DNA of 64,000 bases. Source: Arenibacter aquaticus (GTDB taxonomy: Bacteria; Bacteroidota; Bacteroidia; Flavobacteriales; Flavobacteriaceae). Each line of letters starts with the position of its first letter. Position 1 is the stretch's first letter. The stretch spans positions 310,001 through 374,000 of the forward strand of contig NZ_RQPJ01000002.1 in the NCBI RefSeq assembly GCF_003957295.1. The letters run 5' to 3'. The notes below the pieces were generated by a model. It was not told the origin of the DNA, did no database searches, and was given only the letters and a program-made list of their open reading frames with translations. A program made the position numbers and the translations under genes. Positions 36,408-45,704 of the stretch are shown here, piece after piece.

Positions 36408-37310
36408 TTATCGGACCATCCTATGATAATCCGCAAGTTGCTGAGGCCCCTCCAACAGTATCCTTACAATTTGGAGCGTACCGTCATCTTTAGTGGCAAT
36501 TTCCCATTTAATAAGGGCAATGGTCCCTTTTTGGATTTCTAGCCCGGTAATGCTCCGAGGATGAACGCAGCTGCCGTCATTAAAAAATGGAATTTCCCCT
36601 GGCTGTGGAAATCGTGGCCTATGGGTATGTCCTGCCACTGTGAGAATTTGATTATTTGCCAAAATCCACTTCTTTATGCGTTTTTCTATCCTAATAAGCT
36701 CCTTATAATTTCTGGCAGGACTGGTGGGGTCTGCAATACCCCACACCTGTAAGGGCTTCCATAGCACTCTGACCAGGAATCTGGCCCAACGCCAAAAGGT
36801 ATAGTTCCACCAATCGGCCTGGTGTCCGTGTGTCAATAGCACTTCCTGTCCGCTATCACTGTGTTTTAGGATTATGGCCTCGTGATAGGTAATATCCTCA
36901 AATAATTCCTTATCACAATCATCAATAGGCTCAAAATAAGAGGATAGATATTTCTTGACATAATTTGGATCCTTATAAACCATATCGTGGTTCCCCCAAA
37001 TCATATGCAGCCTTTTTTCCAAATGAAACTCCTTAAGAAGTTTATAGACATTTTTATGCGCCGCAAAAATTGAATCGAAGCCTATATTCTCCCAGAGTTC
37101 GTCCCCGTCTCCCAATTCACAGTAATCGTAACCCTCATTAAAGTAGTACCTCAAGGCATGAAAATATATATTGCGGTTATTGGCAAATTCGTCAGCAAAA
37201 CTATTATCGCCCCTGTGGCAATCGCTGAATAGAACAATTTTTGAGCTATCGTCAAAGGGAAGAATTTTGGCTTGGGAATAGGCTCTGGATAATCTACTAA
37301 AAGAAGACAT
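36408..37310 (-). CDS. Calcineurin-like metallophosphoesterase
   Basis: A cytoplasmic two-metal phosphoesterase of 300 aa with all motifs intact: FSDCHRGD (Asp30, His32), LGDGDELWEN, IWGNHDMVY, LTHGHQADWW and VAGHTHRPRFPQPGE. The pattern is close to UDP-2,3-diacylglucosamine hydrolase (LpxH-like) and to Bacteroidota Ser/Thr phosphatase-annotated proteins; cNMP phosphodiesterase activity is also possible in this fold. It sits 186 bp from the divergent GAF gene. The natural substrate is not evident. Confidence 0.9.
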   Translation of the reverse strand: MSSFSRLSRAYSQAKILPFDDSSKIVLFSDCHRGDNSFADEFANNRNIYFHALRYYFNEGYDYCELGDGDELWENIGFDSIFAAHKNVYKLLKEFHLEKRLHMIWGNHDMVYKDPNYVKKYLSSYFEPIDDCDKELFEDITYHEAIILKHSDSGQEVLLTHGHQADWWNYTFWRWARFLVRVLWKPLQVWGIADPTSPARNYKELIRIEKRIKKWILANNQILTVAGHTHRPRFPQPGEIPFFNDGSCVHPRSITGLEIQKGTIALIKWEIATKDDGTLQIVRILLEGPQQLADYHRMVR

Positions 37311-37454
37311 GACTTTTTTGAGCTAAAAGGTACTATTTTTTGCAGCATGCTCCCCTAACAACCATTTCCTTAATGGGGTTTTATAAAAAATCATCCCTTC
37401 CAATCCTAGCCAGACAGCCCGCCTATTGTTAATTAAAAGATAAAACTATCCATA

Positions 37455-37462
37455 TACTTTTG
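37455..37462 (+). promoter_or_regulatory. -7 promoter box for the GAF gene
   Basis: TACTTTTG matches TAnnTTTG and lies 34 bp before the ATG at 37497. A possible -33 TTG is 26 bp upstream, longer than the usual spacing. Confidence 0.5.
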
Positions 37463-37496
37463 TAATTTTACTGCCAAAACGCAGACTAAGGATTAG

Positions 37497-39869
37497 ATGA
37501 AGGAACAACTGGATAACATATTGCCCCTTACCTATCATATTAGCTTTAACAAATTGTTAAGCCACTATGATGCCATGGCCCATGGTAAGGATGATTTTTT
37601 AGCCAGTAAGGCCAAGCATATTCTAAAGGCCCAAGCTCCGTATCCAGAGTTAAGAGAAGGGTTCACAGACCCTGCCCTATTGGATAAATACCAAGAGGTT
37701 ATCCATATCATATTGCAAGATTTATTTTCGGCTGTATTGACCCAAAATGAAATTAAGACCGCTGCATTGCCCTTTAGGGATATAATCTTTAATGCCAGTG
37801 AACGTTTTGAACACATATTGAAGGCCGCAGGCCCCAATTTTAAACCATCAATCAACAACAAGGAAGAAGAGGTTACCTACATTATGGCCGCTGTGGTGAT
37901 CCTAAATTTCTATTACGGTTTTAACCTAGACTTCAAAAGGCCGCTCTTTTATGACATCCCCGATGCAAATGGGGTAATTAGACATTACCGTATATTGTAC
38001 AATGCCGATTTTATAGAAATTGTTCCAAACGGTACTCCCCCGGAAATAACACAGGAAGATGTTAATGAACTATTGGAAAATATAGACGACTTGGAAATCT
38101 GGAAGCAGAAGATCCCTCCCAATAGTTTTATCAGCAAAGGCTTTGTAATCTCCAATATGTTTGATGTAACGGCCGAACATGCCATTTCGGAAATAAAATC
38201 GAACTTGATTATCAATGACAAGAGCAAAGGGAGCAATTTTATCAAAGGGGTGGAAAACACCTTTAGATCATTGTTTGGCCTTGCCAATATGCAAATTGGG
38301 TTTTCTATTTTTAATCCAGATGAAAATCGGTTTGAAAAGGTACCTGCTTCGGGTATACGTAGCTTTATTTTACAGAATAAGAATTATGAGACCTGTTATG
38401 AAGCCCTGTGTCAAGAATCGTACCGCAAGCTTATAGATCAAAATAGCTATTTTGTTATATCGGATGTAGACAAACACTATCAATTGTCCGAAGGGATGCC
38501 GCCGTACAAAGGCCTACAAGATCAAAATTTCAAAAGTGCACTGTTTGCCCCAATAGCCAAAAAAGGGCAGCTATTAGGCGTTTTGGAGCTGGTATCGGAC
38601 CAGGCCAATGACCTTAATAGCGTAAATGCCCAAAAATTGGACGATGTAATCCCGTATATTGTTTCAGCGGTGTTGCGCTCCTTGGAGGAAGAAGAAAATT
38701 TGATAGATGCCGTTATCCAGAATGAATGTACTTCTGTACACCCTTCGGTGTATTGGAAGTTTAAAGAGGAGGCCAAACGTTTTATCCTGAATGACCAGGA
38801 AGGCCTGCAGCCCTCCTTTAGGGAAATCGTCTTTAACGAGGTTTATCCGCTCTATGGACAAATAGACATTAAAGATTCTTCCCAAGCCAGAAATATGGCC
38901 ATACAGCGCGATCTAATGATTCAACTTTCCGAGATTAACAATATACTTACAACAGCTTGGAAAAACAATAAATTGCCTATTTACGAAGAACTTATTTTTA
39001 GGGTAAACAACCATATAGAGGACATCAAGGAAGTTCTTCATACCAATAGCGAACAGGCTATTTTTGATTTTGTAAACGAAGAAATCAATCCCGTATTTGA
39101 GCATCTTAAAAAATCCTCAAAGTTGTACCGGGAATTACTACTGCAATATGAGTCCAAAATTGATATGGGAACGGGCTCCTATTATGACCACCGTAAAAAT
39201 TATGACGAAAGTGTAACACTGATAAATGAGAAATTGGCATCGGTCATAGATAAGAGACAGGAGGAAGCCCAAGCCATGTATCCCCATTATTTTGAACGAT
39301 ATAAGACAGATGGTGTAGAGCATAATTTGTACATAGGAGATTCCATTACCGGAAAACGGGAATTTGACCGGCTATACCTTTACAATTTAAGGTTGTGGCA
39401 GCTTCAGGTAATGTGCGAAATGGAAAACAGGCACTACGCCCTAAAACCAAAACTACAGGTGCCACTGGATGTAGCTTCTTTGGTTTTGGTATATAATGGC
39501 TCCCTTTCTATCCGGTTTAGGATGGATGAAAAGAAGTTTGATGTAGATGGGACCTACAATGCCCGATATGAAATCATTAAAAAACGGATAGACAAGTCCT
39601 ACATAAAAGGCACCAATGAGCGACTTACCCAACCCGGTAAGATATCCATAGTATATTCCCAAAAGAAGGATGAGTTGGAATACCTGCGCTACATCAAATT
39701 CCTAAAAGCGAAAGGGTACTTTCAGGACAAGGTAGAAATTGTAGAGCTAGAAGGGCTCCAAGGGATTTCTGGCCTAAAAGCTATTAGGGCGTCCGTCCTT
39801 TACAGAACGGAAAACAACAAGGACAAGACCTATTCCTACGAAGACCTTATGAACGAGCTTAAGGCCTAG
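37497..39869 (+). CDS. GAF-domain protein, 790 aa
   Basis: A soluble, helix-rich protein with one recognisable GAF domain at about residues 235-405 (GLANMQIGFSIFNPDENRF, SALFAPIAKKGQLLGVLELVSDQ). GAF domains bind cyclic nucleotides, other small molecules or haem. The N-terminal 220 residues and the C-terminal 380 residues match no domain I recognise. No kinase, cyclase or HTH output module is visible. Its stop codon overlaps the stop of the convergent HD/PycTM-like gene by 4 bp in a CTAG. It appears as a conserved single-copy gene type in flavobacteria. Confidence 0.82.
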   Translation: MKEQLDNILPLTYHISFNKLLSHYDAMAHGKDDFLASKAKHILKAQAPYPELREGFTDPALLDKYQEVIHIILQDLFSAVLTQNEIKTAALPFRDIIFNASERFEHILKAAGPNFKPSINNKEEEVTYIMAAVVILNFYYGFNLDFKRPLFYDIPDANGVIRHYRILYNADFIEIVPNGTPPEITQEDVNELLENIDDLEIWKQKIPPNSFISKGFVISNMFDVTAEHAISEIKSNLIINDKSKGSNFIKGVENTFRSLFGLANMQIGFSIFNPDENRFEKVPASGIRSFILQNKNYETCYEALCQESYRKLIDQNSYFVISDVDKHYQLSEGMPPYKGLQDQNFKSALFAPIAKKGQLLGVLELVSDQANDLNSVNAQKLDDVIPYIVSAVLRSLEEEENLIDAVIQNECTSVHPSVYWKFKEEAKRFILNDQEGLQPSFREIVFNEVYPLYGQIDIKDSSQARNMAIQRDLMIQLSEINNILTTAWKNNKLPIYEELIFRVNNHIEDIKEVLHTNSEQAIFDFVNEEINPVFEHLKKSSKLYRELLLQYESKIDMGTGSYYDHRKNYDESVTLINEKLASVIDKRQEEAQAMYPHYFERYKTDGVEHNLYIGDSITGKREFDRLYLYNLRLWQLQVMCEMENRHYALKPKLQVPLDVASLVLVYNGSLSIRFRMDEKKFDVDGTYNARYEIIKKRIDKSYIKGTNERLTQPGKISIVYSQKKDELEYLRYIKFLKAKGYFQDKVEIVELEGLQGISGLKAIRASVLYRTENNKDKTYSYEDLMNELKA

Positions 39870-41068
39870 GTTGGCAGCTCAATAATCTTTTCGGGGCCAT
39901 AAAATTTTAAGGCTACAAAAAAGGAGATTACCGATAGTATCATCCCAATCATAAAAATGGTATAGGTCCACCGTAGCAATTTATATTTCCTATTGAGGAC
40001 TAGGCCTAAAAAGTAAAGATCCTTGGTAAGCGAACTATAGACATAAGTCTGATCTTTTATCAATTCCTGGATGGCCCATTCATAATCCTGAAGCTTCATT
40101 TTATGGAAGTTGCCAAAAAACAGGAGATTTACTTTTTTCTGCTCCACATCTTTCTTTGTAAACTCGCCACTGGTTACATTAGGTCTTGTGGCCATAATAG
40201 ACATGATCATGGATATTACGCTAAAGGTAACAAATATGGCTGCCGGTATAATTAAATAATCGTTACTGGGGTTGTCCAATTTTGGTATTAAATTGGCCAA
40301 TACCAGTGAAATAATAATCGCATTTACAGAAAGAAGAATATTTGCCTTGGTATCTGCAATATCACTCAGCTTTAAATGGTTCCGCATGGTTACCCTAAAC
40401 ATGGTCTGTATCCCCCTTTCCGGACTTTCATTCTTTAATTTTACCTTGAGTTCTTCCTTTTTGGTGAGCTTTTTATATTTCTTCTTGGTCTTCACCAATT
40501 TTTTTAGATTTTTATCCTTGCCTTCCTGCCAGTTCTCCTTGGCGTAAGCTGTATAAAAACGGTGTTCTGTCCGAAACATTTTTATATTCTCGTTCCGCCA
40601 TTCTTTTGGGGTATACTGTGCAATCCCCAACAAGGAAAGTTCTTCCCTTAACAGCTCCGAAGTTTCCATATAGCTATTGCTCCCCAGATGAGAAGAGTCG
40701 GCATCCTTTATTATTTCTTCGGAAAGGTTTTTGGGTTCATAGAACCGTTGGGTCGCCAATATAAGCTGCCCCACCTTATTTATCCTGGCTGTATCGTATT
40801 TTTGTTCCTTTAAAAATTGAGTTGCAATACGCTTACTTTTTACCTCATGATCTTCAACTCCTTCGGTATAACCCGTATCGTGCAGCCATGCAGCCAATTC
40901 AATTGTTTCATTTTCCTTTTCATCCAGATCAAGTGCCTCCAGTAATTCTTTCGTATTTTTAACGACTCTTTGGGTATGTCGAAGATTATGATATAAGAAA
41001 TTCCCATCCAATTTGGTGGTCAGCAATTTGGTTACAAAATCTTCAGCAAGTTTAATTATGTCAGACAT
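39866..41068 (-). CDS. HD-domain protein fused to a Pycsar-effector-type (DUF5706/PycTM) membrane domain
   Basis: A 400-residue inner-membrane protein. The N-terminal HD phosphohydrolase domain has HNLRHTQRVV (His31), AAWLHDTGY (His63-Asp64), a nearby His74 and IIKDADSSHL, so the metal ligands look complete. A basic linker (residues about 180-215) leads to the C-terminal domain beginning MRNHLKLSDIADTKANIL, then LSVNAIIISLVLANL. This is the hallmark of PycTM, which in Pycsar defence senses cyclic pyrimidines and disrupts the membrane. About four transmembrane helices follow. Divergent from the intact fusion gene at 41122 (53-bp gap). Fusion with HD suggests coupled sensing and hydrolysis, or a housekeeping relative. 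Confidence 0.88.
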   Translation of the reverse strand: MSDIIKLAEDFVTKLLTTKLDGNFLYHNLRHTQRVVKNTKELLEALDLDEKENETIELAAWLHDTGYTEGVEDHEVKSKRIATQFLKEQKYDTARINKVGQLILATQRFYEPKNLSEEIIKDADSSHLGSNSYMETSELLREELSLLGIAQYTPKEWRNENIKMFRTEHRFYTAYAKENWQEGKDKNLKKLVKTKKKYKKLTKKEELKVKLKNESPERGIQTMFRVTMRNHLKLSDIADTKANILLSVNAIIISLVLANLIPKLDNPSNDYLIIPAAIFVTFSVISMIMSIMATRPNVTSGEFTKKDVEQKKVNLLFFGNFHKMKLQDYEWAIQELIKDQTYVYSSLTKDLYFLGLVLNRKYKLLRWTYTIFMIGMILSVISFFVALKFYGPEKIIELPT

Positions 41069-41121
41069 CCATATAATTTATAAAACCCAAATTACAAATT
41101 ATATTTTCTAATTTTACCGTT

Positions 41122-44100
41122 ATGAACAAAGTTTTTGCACCTATTGCTCTGTTATTTTTATTCTGGAATTGTGCCACATATCGTTCCAAATATGCAAATG
41201 ACAAAGATGTAAGTGAAATACAGACCAACAAGGAAGTATCCCATACATTTTACTTAATAGGTGATGCCGGCCTTTCCCCCATGAAAGAAATGAACCCGGC
41301 CTTAAAAGCTTTTAAGACCACTTTGGCCAAAGCCCCTGAAAATAGTACGGCCATTTTTTTGGGAGATAATATTTATCCTGCGGGCTTACCAGACCCTAAG
41401 GACTCTACCACGGCTTATAGACTGGCGCAAAACCATTTGGATGCCCAATTAAAATCCTTGGCCCAGTACAAAGGAAAACCCATTTTCATACCCGGTAACC
41501 ACGACTGGTACAACGAGGGTTTGGTTGGATTGAAACGCCAGCAGAAATACATTCAAAAAAAACTAAAAAGCAAGGAGGTCTTTTTCCCGGAAGATGGTTG
41601 TCCCCTTAAAAAAATAGATATAAATGAGCAGGTGGTGGTCATCGCCATAGATACGGAATGGTACTTGGTAAATTGGGACAAACACCCTACCATGAACGAT
41701 GAATGTGAAATAAAGGACAGGGTGACATTTTTTGAGGAATTGGAGAGCCTAATCAAAAAAAATCGTGACAAAACTACCATTTTGGCCTTGCACCATCCCA
41801 TGTTTACCTACGGATCCCATGGGGGGCAGTACTCCCTCAAATTACATTTAAACCCTAGGGGCACTAATTTCCCCTTTCCTGTGCTGGGTTCCTTTGTTAA
41901 TCTATTGAGAAGAACAAGTGGGGCCTCTATCGAAGACATGCAGAATAAAAGGTATTTGGAGCTAAAAAACCGACTTGTAACCTTGGCACAGTATTCCGAA
42001 AAGGTAATATTAGCATCTGGCCACGAACATTCCCTACAATATATTGTGGAGAACAATACCCCACAGATAGTGAGTGGTGCCGGGGCTAAAAAAGGTGCTA
42101 CCAGACTGCTAAACGGCTCTAAATTCTCCACTGGCAGAATGGGTTTTGTAATTTTGGAAGTCTACAAGGACGGCTCCTCGGTAGTAAAATATTATGGTCT
42201 GGACCGGAATAATGAAACAGAACACCTTTTCTCAACTGAGGTCTTGCCGCCCAATAGAAATCCCAATTACGTTTTTGAGGACAAAGATTTTCCCGAGGAG
42301 GTAAAGGCATCAGTGTACACCAAGAAAGAAATTGACAAAAGCAAATTTTTTAAAACTCTATGGGGAGAACGTTATAGAAAATATTACGGTATAGAAGTGA
42401 CGGCCCCTACAGTACGCCTAGATACTCTATATGGAGGCTTAAAACCTGTCCGAAAAGGAGGGGGCAACCAGTCCAAATCACTGCGCTTATCAGATAATAC
42501 GGATAAGGAATACGTAATGCGGGCGGTTAAAAAAAGTGCAGAAGTCTACCTACAGGCAATGGCATTCAAGGACAAGTATGTTCTTGGGGAGTTTAAGGAT
42601 ACCTACACGGAAGACTTTTTAATGGATTTTTATACCGGAGCCCTACCTTATGGGCTTCTTACCATAGGGACCCTTTCCGATGCCATAGACCTTTACCACA
42701 CCAACCCTACTCTTTATTACATCCCCAAGCAATCTGCCTTGGAGGAATTTAACCAGGAATTTGGTGACGAACTTTATATGTTGGAAGAACATGTGGGCGA
42801 TGGACATGGTGACCTAGCTTCTTTTGGTAATGCCAATAAAATTGAAAGCACTTGGGATATGCTGGACAAGCTAAGAAAGGACGAGAAATACACTTTGGAT
42901 ACCGACCAATATTTAAGGACCCGTTTGTTTGATATGGTACTCGGAGACTGGGACCGGCATGATGACCAATGGCGCTGGGGCGAGGTAAAAGATAAAAAAA
43001 CCGGAAAAATTGTTTTCAAGGCCATTCCTAGGGATCGAGACCAGGTATATTCCATTTGGGGAGATGGCGCATTAATGGGCGTGGCAACCAGAATTGTCCC
43101 GGCCCTAAGAATGATGGAAGGGTTTACAGAGGATATAAGAAGTGTAGAAGGCTTTAACAAAAGTGCCTATGGCTTGGATATGGTCCTATTGTCCCAAACT
43201 ACCAAGGACGAATGGGACGCACAGGTAAAAATTATACAAGAAAACCTAAGCCCAGCGGTTATTGATAAGGCATTTGCTGCAATGCCCGAGGAAATTATGG
43301 ATGAAAAAATTATTAACCTAAAAAGTATTCTATTATCCCGGATCAAGAACCTGTCCAAAAATGCCGATGAATATTTTAACGAGCTCAATAAATTTGTAGT
43401 TGTAAAAGGCACCGATAAGGACGACTGGTTTGAAATTAATACTTTAAATGACAAAGAAATAGAAATTAAGGCCTACCGAAATATTGGGGGACAAAAGGAA
43501 AAACAATTCTTTCAGAAAAAATTCTCCAGTGATACTACCAAGGAAATTTGGGTCTATGGGCTGGATGATGACGACCTATTTAAGGTTTCTGGCAAGGGGA
43601 ACAACAAAATTAAGGTAAGGTTGATAGGCGGACAAAATAACGATATTTACGATGTCTCCAAGGCCGGCAACACATGGATCTACGATTATAAATCCAAAAA
43701 AAACACCTTAAAAAATACCGATGGTGCCAAGATAAGGTTGGTCAATGATTATGAAACCAACACCTATCAGCCCTTAAAACTTAAGAACAGCACCAGACAA
43801 TTATTGCCTACTGTAGGATACAATCCAGATGACGGGATGAAGATTGGTTTTGGCGCAACAAAAACCCATTACGGTTTTAGGCAAAATCCCTACACCACAC
43901 AACACAGTTACAGTGCAGCCTATTATTTTGCTACCAGTGGTTTTGAATTGGGCTATAAAGGCGAATTTGCCCATATCTTCAACAAATGGAACCTTGAACT
44001 GTCCGCCCGTTTTACAAGTCCTAATTTTAGTGTCAACTTTTTTGGCATAGGTAATGAGACCGATAATTTTGACGATACCTTGGGGATGGACTACAACAGG

Positions 44101-44829
44101 GTAAGAACACAAAATTTTAACTTTTCCCCATCCCTGGTATGGAGGGGGCAATTGGGCGCCAAATTTAGAACAGGGCTAGCATACGAAAATCTGGAAGTGG
44201 AGGAAACTACCAATAGGTTTATAAACACCTTTTATCAGGCGAATGGAGAGGAAAGCAGAAACAGCTTTTTAGGAGTGGAAGCTGAATACTCATATGAGAA
44301 TTTGGACAACGCCGCTTTTCCTACTATTGGCATGGGCACCAGCCTATTATTGGGGTATAAAACCAGCCTCAACAATAGCGGGCAGGGGTTTGGATATATT
44401 GTTCCCAGCCTATCTTTTGACCATAAATTGATACCAAGTGGCCGATTGGTCCTAGCCACCAAATGGAAAGCCCATTTTAATCTAGGGAACGATTACGAAT
44501 TTTACCAATCAGCAAACATAGGGGGAATAGATGGCCTTAGAGGATTTAGAAACCAGCGATTTTCAGGCAAGACCAGTTATTATCAAAATACCGATCTACG
44601 CTACAGTATTATACAATTAAAAACAGGCCTATTGCCTGTTACGATAGGCCTCTATGGCGGCTTTGACTACGGCAGGGTTTGGAATCCCAATGAGGACTCG
44701 AACCAATGGCATAAGTCCTATGGTGGCGGATTCTTCCTTAACGGAGCTGATGTGCTAACTGCCAGGGTTGCTCTCTTTAACAGTGTGGAAGGCACTCGGT
44801 TTTCTTTCGGGCTGGGATTTGGTTTTTAA
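41122..44829 (+). CDS. Phosphoesterase/kinase-like/outer-membrane-barrel fusion, intact phosphoesterase copy
   Basis: A 1,235-residue paralogue of the gene at 31081-34791. It has a lipoprotein signal with Cys17 (LFWNC) and a calcineurin-like domain with complete motifs: LIGDAG (Asp48), LGDNIYP (Asp82), PGNHDWY (Asn126-His127), ALHHPMF (His224), SGHEHS (His301, His303). The middle segment has GGGNQSKSLRL (446-456), YVMRAVKK (464-471), LGDWDRHDDQW (607-617, Asp611/His613) and PRDRDQVY (Asp638/Asp640). The C-terminal barrel (about 880-1235) ends SFGLGFGF. Expected topology is outer membrane, with soluble domains periplasmic or surface-exposed. The substrate is unknown. Confidence 0.87.
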   Translation: MNKVFAPIALLFLFWNCATYRSKYANDKDVSEIQTNKEVSHTFYLIGDAGLSPMKEMNPALKAFKTTLAKAPENSTAIFLGDNIYPAGLPDPKDSTTAYRLAQNHLDAQLKSLAQYKGKPIFIPGNHDWYNEGLVGLKRQQKYIQKKLKSKEVFFPEDGCPLKKIDINEQVVVIAIDTEWYLVNWDKHPTMNDECEIKDRVTFFEELESLIKKNRDKTTILALHHPMFTYGSHGGQYSLKLHLNPRGTNFPFPVLGSFVNLLRRTSGASIEDMQNKRYLELKNRLVTLAQYSEKVILASGHEHSLQYIVENNTPQIVSGAGAKKGATRLLNGSKFSTGRMGFVILEVYKDGSSVVKYYGLDRNNETEHLFSTEVLPPNRNPNYVFEDKDFPEEVKASVYTKKEIDKSKFFKTLWGERYRKYYGIEVTAPTVRLDTLYGGLKPVRKGGGNQSKSLRLSDNTDKEYVMRAVKKSAEVYLQAMAFKDKYVLGEFKDTYTEDFLMDFYTGALPYGLLTIGTLSDAIDLYHTNPTLYYIPKQSALEEFNQEFGDELYMLEEHVGDGHGDLASFGNANKIESTWDMLDKLRKDEKYTLDTDQYLRTRLFDMVLGDWDRHDDQWRWGEVKDKKTGKIVFKAIPRDRDQVYSIWGDGALMGVATRIVPALRMMEGFTEDIRSVEGFNKSAYGLDMVLLSQTTKDEWDAQVKIIQENLSPAVIDKAFAAMPEEIMDEKIINLKSILLSRIKNLSKNADEYFNELNKFVVVKGTDKDDWFEINTLNDKEIEIKAYRNIGGQKEKQFFQKKFSSDTTKEIWVYGLDDDDLFKVSGKGNNKIKVRLIGGQNNDIYDVSKAGNTWIYDYKSKKNTLKNTDGAKIRLVNDYETNTYQPLKLKNSTRQLLPTVGYNPDDGMKIGFGATKTHYGFRQNPYTTQHSYSAAYYFATSGFELGYKGEFAHIFNKWNLELSARFTSPNFSVNFFGIGNETDNFDDTLGMDYNRVRTQNFNFSPSLVWRGQLGAKFRTGLAYENLEVEETTNRFINTFYQANGEESRNSFLGVEAEYSYENLDNAAFPTIGMGTSLLLGYKTSLNNSGQGFGYIVPSLSFDHKLIPSGRLVLATKWKAHFNLGNDYEFYQSANIGGIDGLRGFRNQRFSGKTSYYQNTDLRYSIIQLKTGLLPVTIGLYGGFDYGRVWNPNEDSNQWHKSYGGGFFLNGADVLTARVALFNSVEGTRFSFGLGFGF

Positions 44830-44842
44830 AGCACAAGTAGGT

Positions 44843-45703
44843 TTAGTCTACCAAACTATGCGTATATAGGTTTCTTCCGGATTTGTTGGATTCCTCATCG
44901 GATAGCAGCAGGGTATTATTGTCTGTAAAAGCAACGGATTCCAACTGGGAATAGACCCCAAGATCTATTATTTTAAGAGTGCTATTGGAAAAAAAATCAT
45001 CCATCGTAAAGTTGGTAAAAACCCACAAAGTACCTCTGCCCAACAACACAATGGTTTTGCCGTCCGGAGAAATATCGGCCGAAGTTATCCGCCCCTCAAC
45101 CTTGGATTTGGGTGGCACAAAAGAACCCACCAATTTGGCAGCGTGGTTTCCTTTTACCGCAGGGACCTTATATAAAAATGCTTCTCCTGTAAAAGGGTGT
45201 GTCCTATTTTTAGTGATGATATACAAATAGTTTTTAAAGTAAAAAAAAGCTTCGGCATCATAGAGCAATTTATCCTTTTTGGGAGGAAAATCTTTTTGTT
45301 CCGGATAATGGAATTCTATCTTTACCGCGTCAATCTTATCCCCGGCTTCCACATTGGGATCCGGAATTTTATAGATTACCAAATCCTTCCTATCATTGTT
45401 GTTATTTCCAAAATCACCAATAAAGACGTTCTGTTGCCCATCCATGGCCAAATCTTCCCAATCGTGGTTTTTTGCATTTTTTATCTTTAGCTCCTGCAAG
45501 AGTTCGCCTTCGTAATTTACTTTATAAATAATGTCTGGGTTGCCCTTATCGGTCACAAACCAAAGGGAAGAATCTTTGGTAGCAACCATACCCGAGTTTT
45601 CACTAAGCTTATGTGGCAACTTGGTTACATAGGTAAGTTGGCCGTAATTATTGGTGCAACTTATGACCGTGGCCAAAAGTGCCAAAGAATAAAATGTTTT
45701 CAT
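44843..45703 (-). CDS. Propeller-like lipoprotein of unknown function
   Basis: A 286-residue lipoprotein (TVISCTNN, Cys16). The body has repeated strand motifs around LPHKLSENSGMVATKDSSLWFVTDKGN, NHDWEDLAMDGQQNVFIGDFGNN and ISPDGKTIVLLGRGTLWVF, which suggest a beta-propeller related to SdiA-regulated/phytase-like proteins. The conserved acidic cluster near residues 83-105 may bind metal. It starts 1 bp after the upstream GyrI-like gene and is convergent with the intact fusion gene, 13 bp apart. Enzymatic activity is not established. Confidence 0.75.
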   Translation of the reverse strand: MKTFYSLALLATVISCTNNYGQLTYVTKLPHKLSENSGMVATKDSSLWFVTDKGNPDIIYKVNYEGELLQELKIKNAKNHDWEDLAMDGQQNVFIGDFGNNNNDRKDLVIYKIPDPNVEAGDKIDAVKIEFHYPEQKDFPPKKDKLLYDAEAFFYFKNYLYIITKNRTHPFTGEAFLYKVPAVKGNHAAKLVGSFVPPKSKVEGRITSADISPDGKTIVLLGRGTLWVFTNFTMDDFFSNSTLKIIDLGVYSQLESVAFTDNNTLLLSDEESNKSGRNLYTHSLVD

Positions 45704-45704
45704 A

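Noticed and set aside
35184-41068. A canonical Pycsar defence operon
   Set aside because: The cyclase-like and PycTM-like genes are 4 kb apart, not co-directional as an operon with adjacent PycC/PycTM, and the cyclase lacks a key Asn. Only a weaker signalling hypothesis is kept.
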